Assembly: GCA_916613615.1 (NCBI GenBank)
Contig: OU744723.1
Span: 61,326,239-61,390,238 of the forward strand
Origin: Steromphala cineraria
Lineage: Eukaryota > Mollusca > Gastropoda > Trochida > Trochidae
DNA length: 64,000 bases
Direction of reading: 5' to 3'
Positions within the stretch are counted from its first letter, which is position 1, and every line of letters begins with the position of its first letter. The translations under genes were made by a program, and so were the position numbers. This document shows positions 59,000 to 64,000 of this stretch, piece by piece. Below the pieces are notes generated by a model that was not told the DNA's origin, did no database searches, and was given only the letters and a program-made list of their open reading frames with translations.

Positions 59000-61900
59000 T
59001 CATGAACTAATAGCTGTTCTTATATGTTTATACTAAAGTAATTAAAAACCACAAACTTGCATGTAGGTACATCATCATCATAAACTAAAATATTAACTAA
59101 TATATATCTACTAAACAAATTCAAACCCACAAACTTCCAAGGTATATCATCATCATAAACTAAAATCTTTGCTAATATATTTCTAGCAAAGACATTCAAA
59201 CCCACAAAGTTACATGTAGGTATATCATCATCATGAACTAAAATATTTGCTTATATATATATTTCTAGTAAAGACATTCAAACCCACAAACTTACATGTA
59301 GGAATATCATCATCATAAACAAAAATCTTTGCTAATATATTTCTAGTAAAGACATTTAAACCCACAAACTTACATGTAGGTATATCATCATCATAAACTA
59401 AAATCTTTGCTAATATATTTCTAGTAAAGACATTTTAACCCACACACTTACATTTAGGTATATCATCATCATAAACTAAAATCTTTGCTAATATATTTCT
59501 AGTAAAGACATTCAAACCCACAAACTTACATGTAGGTATATCATCATCATTAACTAAAATATTTGCTTATATATTTCTAGTAAAGACATTCAAACCCACA
59601 AAGTTACATGTAGGTATATCATCATCATAAACTAAAATCGTTGCTTATATATTTCTAGTAAAGACATTTTAACCCACAAACTTACATTTAGGTATATCAT
59701 CATCATAAACTAAAATCTTTGCTTATATATTTCTAGTAAAGACATTTAAACCCACAAACTTACATGTAGGTATATCATCATCATAAACTAAAATATTTGC
59801 TAATATATTTCTAGTAAAGACATTCAAACCCACAAACTTACATGTAGGTATATCATCATCATTAACTAAAATATTTGCTGATATATTTCTAGTAAAGACA
59901 TTCAAACCCACAAACTTACATGTAGGTATATCATCATCATAAACTAAAATCGTTGCTTATATATTTCTAGTAAAGACATTCAAACCCACAAACTTACATG
60001 TAGGTATATCATCATCATTAACTAAAATCTTTGCTTATATATTTCTAGTAAAGACATTCAAACCCACAAACTTACATGTAGGTATATCATCATCATTAAC
60101 TAAAATCTTTGCTTATATATTTCTAGTAAAGACATTCAAACCCACAAACTAACATGTAGGTATATCATCATCATAAACTAAAATATTTGCTTATATATTT
60201 CTAGTAAAGACATTCAAACCCACAAACTTACATGTAGGTATATCATCACCATGAACTGAAATATTTGCTTATATATTTCTAGTAAAGACATTCAAACCTA
60301 CAAACTTACATGTAGGAATATCATCATCATAAACTAAAATATTTGCTTATATATTTCTAGTAAAGACATTCAAACCCACAAACTTACATGTAGGTATATC
60401 ATCATCATAAACTAAAATATTTGCTTATATATTTCTAGTAAAGACATTCAAACCCACAAACTTACATGTAGGTATATCATCATCTTGAATTAAAATCTAT
60501 TTCTTTTAAAGAAATTAAAACCCACAAACTTACATGTAGGTATATCATCACCTTGAATTAAAATCTATTTCTTTTAAAGAAATTAAAACCCACAAACTTA
60601 CATGTAGGTATATCATCATCATAAATTTTTAATCTTAACTAAAAAATTTCTAGTAAACAAATTAAAACCCACAAACTTACATGTAGGTATATTATCATCA
60701 TGAACTTCAATCTTTTCTTATATATTTCTAGTAAAGACATTCAAACCCACAAACTTACATGTAGGTATATCATCATCATGAACTGATATCTGTTCTTGTA
60801 TGTTTCTAGTAAAGACATTCAAACCCACAAACTTACATGTAGGTATATCATCATCATAAACTAAAATATTTACTTATATATTTCTAGTAAAGACATTCAA
60901 ACCCACAAACTTACATGTAGGTATATCATCATCATGAACTAAAATATTTGCTTCTATATGTCTAGTAAAGACATTCAAACCCACAAACTTACATGTAGGT
61001 ATATCATCATCATAAACTAAAATATTTGCTTATATATTTCTAGTAAAGACATTCAAACCCACAAACTTACATGTAGGTATATCATCATCATAAACTAAAA
61101 TCGTTGCTTATATATTTCTAGTAAAGACATTCAAACCCTCAAACTTACATGTAGGTATATCATCATCATGAACTAAAATCTTTGCTTATATATTTCTAGT
61201 AAAGACATTCAAACCCTCAAACTTACATGTAGGTATATCATCATCATGAACTAAAATCTTTGCTAATATATTTCTAGTAAAGACATTCAAACCCTCAAAC
61301 TTACATGTAGGTATATCATCATCATGAACTGAAATATTTGCTTATATATTTCTAGTAAAGACATTCAAACCCACAAACTTACATGTTGGTATATCATCAT
61401 CATAAACTAAAATATTTGCTTATATATTTCTAGTAAAGACATTCAAACCCACAAACTTACATGTAGGTATATCATCATCTTGAATTAAAATCTTTGTTTA
61501 TATATTTCTTTTAAAGAAATTCAAACCCACAAACTGACATGTAGGTATATCATCATCATGAACTTAAATCTTTGCTAATATATGTCCAGTCTAAAAATTC
61601 AAACCCACAAACTTACATGTAGGTATATCATCATCATAAATTAAAATCATAACTAGTATATTTCTAGTAAAAATATTCAAACCCACAAACTTACATGTAG
61701 GTATATCATCATCATGAACTTGAATCTTTGCTTACTTATTTCCAGTAAAAACATTCAAACCCACAAACTTACATGTAGGAATATCATCATGAACATAAAT
61801 CTTTGCTTATATATTTCCAGTAAAAAAATTCAAACATACAAACTTACATGTAGGTATATCATCATAAGCTCAAATCTTAACTTGTATATTTCCAGTAAAG

Positions 61901-62030
61901 ACATTCAAACCCACAAACTTACATGTAGGTACATCATCATAAATTTAAATATTTGCTAATATATTTTAAGTAAAGACATTCAAACCCACAAACTTATATG
62001 TAGGTATATCATCATCATAAACTAAAATAT
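59000..62030. repeat. 78-bp tandem array, about 38 units, with splice-site-like motifs
   Basis: CCCACAAACTTACATGTAGG, TATATCATCATCATAAACTA and TATATTTCTAGTAAAGACAT recur every 78 bp. The first units (59,000-59,200) and last units (61,550-62,030) are more diverged than the centre. On the minus strand most units read AATATTTTAG, 24 nt, then GTAAGTTTG, so each has an acceptor-like and a donor-like site bracketing 24 nt. Since 78 is a multiple of three, a minus frame of 26-residue repeats (DDDIPTCKFVGLNVFTRN) stays open where ATATTAGC replaces ATATAAGC, but most units contain the TAA. Confidence 0.95.
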
Positions 62031-62115
62031 TTTTATTTATAAGTGAGACTAACTAGCTATCTTTAACATCAATTTGCTGAGGAAAGTTAGTAGCTGGAAT
62101 TGAAATAGAACTTAC

Positions 62116-62274
62116 CTGACTTATCATAGGAGGACTGCTGCCTCCTCTGGACAGACAGACAGACAGACAGACAGCAGGGAAAGTGTTTCTGGTCATCAAG
62201 TCTCCTCAGTTTGGATCTTCAAATTCTTCAATGTCCATATTGTTCAGTTGAGTGTTCATTGCTGTTCAATAAAT
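62116..62274 (-). other. Candidate non-coding or 5' UTR exon
   Basis: On the minus strand an ATTTTTTGCAG acceptor and a perfect CAG/GTAAGTT donor delimit 159 nt. All three frames contain stops. An ATG opens a 17-codon frame (MNTQLNNMDIEEFEDPN). It includes a CTGT repeat (GACA on the plus strand, 62,153-62,174). A transcript using this donor would run straight into the 78-bp array. Confidence 0.4.
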
Positions 62275-62894
62275 CTGCAAAAAATATCAAGCTGCTACAC
62301 AATATGTACTTATTTTACAGATCAAGACAATAAAGAAAAATATGCGACAACATTCACACCTTCATTTCAATATGAATCTTAATACCAGGTTTGATCAACC
62401 TTTGAGACATTGTTTAGAAGTTTTGGACCAGACAGGACTCCACTGCATTCATGTTTTTTGCCAATATACAGATTTTAAAACATAATTTCGAAATTGTTAA
62501 TCATGACACACCTCGTGTCAGTCTGTATCTGAAAACAGCAATCAATTGTTGGTGTCATTATGTTTTACCAAAATATGAGAAATTTAAGAAAAACAATTGT
62601 ACATTAAGTATCTAAATGTCAAATTTGATCAAAATGTAATGATTAGGTAAGAAATTGTGAGCCGGACAGGACTCCAGAGCCCCAAATTTTAACCAGAAAT
62701 CCGTTAAATGTCAGTGTTATTCTTACATGTCCTTTTTCTGTTTGGAGTTTCTAACAAAAAAAACAAAAACAAAATCTGTAAAATATTACAAAAATATTTT
62801 TGAAATAATTATTATGAAACACCTTCTAATGATTATGTATCTCTATATCAAATGTAATCAAAATGTGATGATTAGTTTAGAGGTGAGGTGAGGT
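62275..62894. other. No recognisable gene
   Basis: AT-rich. Two related segments (GGACCAGACAGGACTCCA at 62,424 and GAGCCGGACAGGACTCCA at 62,659, each preceded by TTTGATCAA-type sequence) suggest a diverged tandem duplication of roughly 235 bp. Confidence 0.4.
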
Positions 62895-63225
62895 GAGATG
62901 AGGTGATATCGCCGCTTTCAAGAGTATTTCACTTATATCATGGCTGCTAGTATAATAGCAGGGAGGAAGCCAGCGATCCTATTGTGGCTATGTATTGCAG
63001 TGAAACCTGCAAGCATAGGCTGAAACTAGTGAACCATGGGGGGGGGGGGGGGGGGGGGGGGGGGGGTACTGCGCTGAAATTCAGAGTAGCATTGCACCCA
63101 AACCTGACTGCATGTAGAACAGTTCTCTACTGCTGACTAAGTTGCTGAGCCCCTGGCTGGATTCAAACCACAGACCTCTCGACCTGAAGTTGAAGGCACT
63201 AACCACTGCGCTTTTCCACCCGCGA
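62895..63225 (-). mobile_element. tRNA-headed SINE, full-length copy
   Basis: On the minus strand the head GCGCAGTGGTTAGTGCC (A-box region) and GTGGTTTGAATCC (B box) precedes GGGCTCAGCAAC, GCAGTAGAGAACTG, CTGAATTTCAG and GCCATGATATAAGTGAAATA, and ends in a CACCT-rich tail (GGTGAGGTGAGATGAGGTGA on the plus strand). Further copies lie at 22,975 and 37,040. Confidence 0.8.
63038..63066. repeat. Poly(G) run of 29 bases
   Basis: An uninterrupted run of 29 G lies inside the SINE. The run length is unreliable in any assembly. Confidence 0.9.
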
Positions 63226-64000
63226 TTAGTTTAGAAGTTCTCAGCCAGACAGCAACTGTTTTTTAAAACTAATTTACATTTTTTTTCTCCAAAATGCTAA
63301 TATTTAATGTAGCATTCTCAAAATTATTACACATGACATGACAAATTATTACATGTTTCTTCAATTCCCCTTTAAAATTTGAATTGAAATGGTCGATTAG
63401 TTACAAACTGATGAGCCGGACACAAAGTGTAACGGACAGATGGACGGACAGACAGTGCCATTTTGATCAATGAACTTGTTGCGGGATATAAGAAGGTTAA
63501 AACTATGGGCCGTATGATCGTAGATTGTTTGTAGGTAGTTTAGCCCTTAACCTGGTCTAACAAGTGGGTTTTAACTGATCTGGTATTATCGAAGCAAGTT
63601 CGAACTTGAACCTGGCCTATATCATCTGGTTTAAGTGGAAATATGTAAACCTGTCCTGGGGTAGTTTAGCAAAGGTTTAAGACTGTCGACAATTACTTTG
63701 TAAAAACACATAGAACACATCTCAATAATGTTGCACAGAGATTTTCATATTTTAATATGTTATAACGTAGGTTCATCAATCAAATTGTATTGTGGAGCCA
63801 TGATCAGATGCAATGATTCCAGAAACAAGTGAAGAAGAGATCAGAGCTCACATACCCCCGCTTCCCATTTTTTTCAATGTAAGTCATGTTCCACTGAAAC
63901 AAAAACTAAATTGATTTATAGGTTTTATCATAAAAGGGAACATCTAAGGATAATGGTTGCCCTTTATTTCAAACTTGAGGTCGCCACAAAGGTATTTTGT
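63226..64000. other. No recognisable gene
   Basis: AT-rich. GGACAGATGGACGGACAGAC at 63,434 resembles the pearl-like microsatellite, but no head or tail hairpin accompanies it. Confidence 0.45.

Noticed and set aside
59723..59911. Secreted or repeat protein of 26-residue units on the minus strand
   Set aside because: Most neighbouring units have an in-frame TAA, and the open run covers only about two units.

Overview
This window reads as animal nuclear DNA, most likely from a marine mollusc and probably a bivalve. It is AT-rich and gene-poor, and tandem arrays make up well over a third of it. It carries pearl-like (CvA/HINE-type) interspersed elements with a core of tandem repeats followed by an ACGG/ATGG microsatellite. 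It also carries TTAA-flanked MITEs, tRNA-headed SINEs, a fossil piggyBac transposase and a LINE fragment. The species cannot be named from sequence alone.

Layout. 1-9.35 kb is a 190/191-bp satellite with higher-order structure. It runs straight into a tandem core of a pearl-like element (9.35-11.16 kb), followed by half a MITE. 11.3-27.5 kb is mostly unique AT-rich DNA with a LINE reverse transcriptase relic (12.3-12.9 kb), a MITE (15.9 kb), an intron-bearing piggyBac pseudogene (19.3-21.0 kb), a lone diverged copy of the satellite monomer (22.6 kb), a SINE (23.0 kb) and a MITE (24.6 kb). 27.5-28.9 kb is a 38-bp minisatellite. 30.3-31.9 kb holds the only intact, convincing gene. 35-51.5 kb is dominated by pearl-like elements, some nested, with MITEs and SINEs. 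47.6-50.3, 51.85-57.2, 57.6-58.55 and 59.0-62.0 kb are four unrelated tandem arrays. 62.9-63.2 kb is a SINE containing a 29-base poly(G) run.

The central gene (30,622-31,497, +) is a single-exon, 291-residue SET-domain protein with a KMT5A/PR-Set7-like C-terminal half and a possible winged-helix N-terminal half. It has a TATA box and a perfect initiator 30 bp apart and a short 5' UTR. Its 3' end looks like that of a replication-dependent histone gene: a GGCCCTTTTCAGGGCC stem-loop 39 nt after the stop, then a purine-rich histone downstream element. The purine-rich block resembles the unit of a 37-bp tandem array that follows it. A histone-modifying enzyme whose mRNA appears to end like a histone mRNA is the best candidate here for an undescribed system.

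A second, much less certain theme lies on the minus strand between 44 and 62.3 kb. Several short exon-like segments with GT/AG signals are separated by the big arrays. Nearly every unit of the 78-bp array at 59-62 kb carries a potential 24-nt microexon (AG, 24 nt, GTAAGT). Some of these segments have in-frame TGA codons, so this may be a decayed gene.
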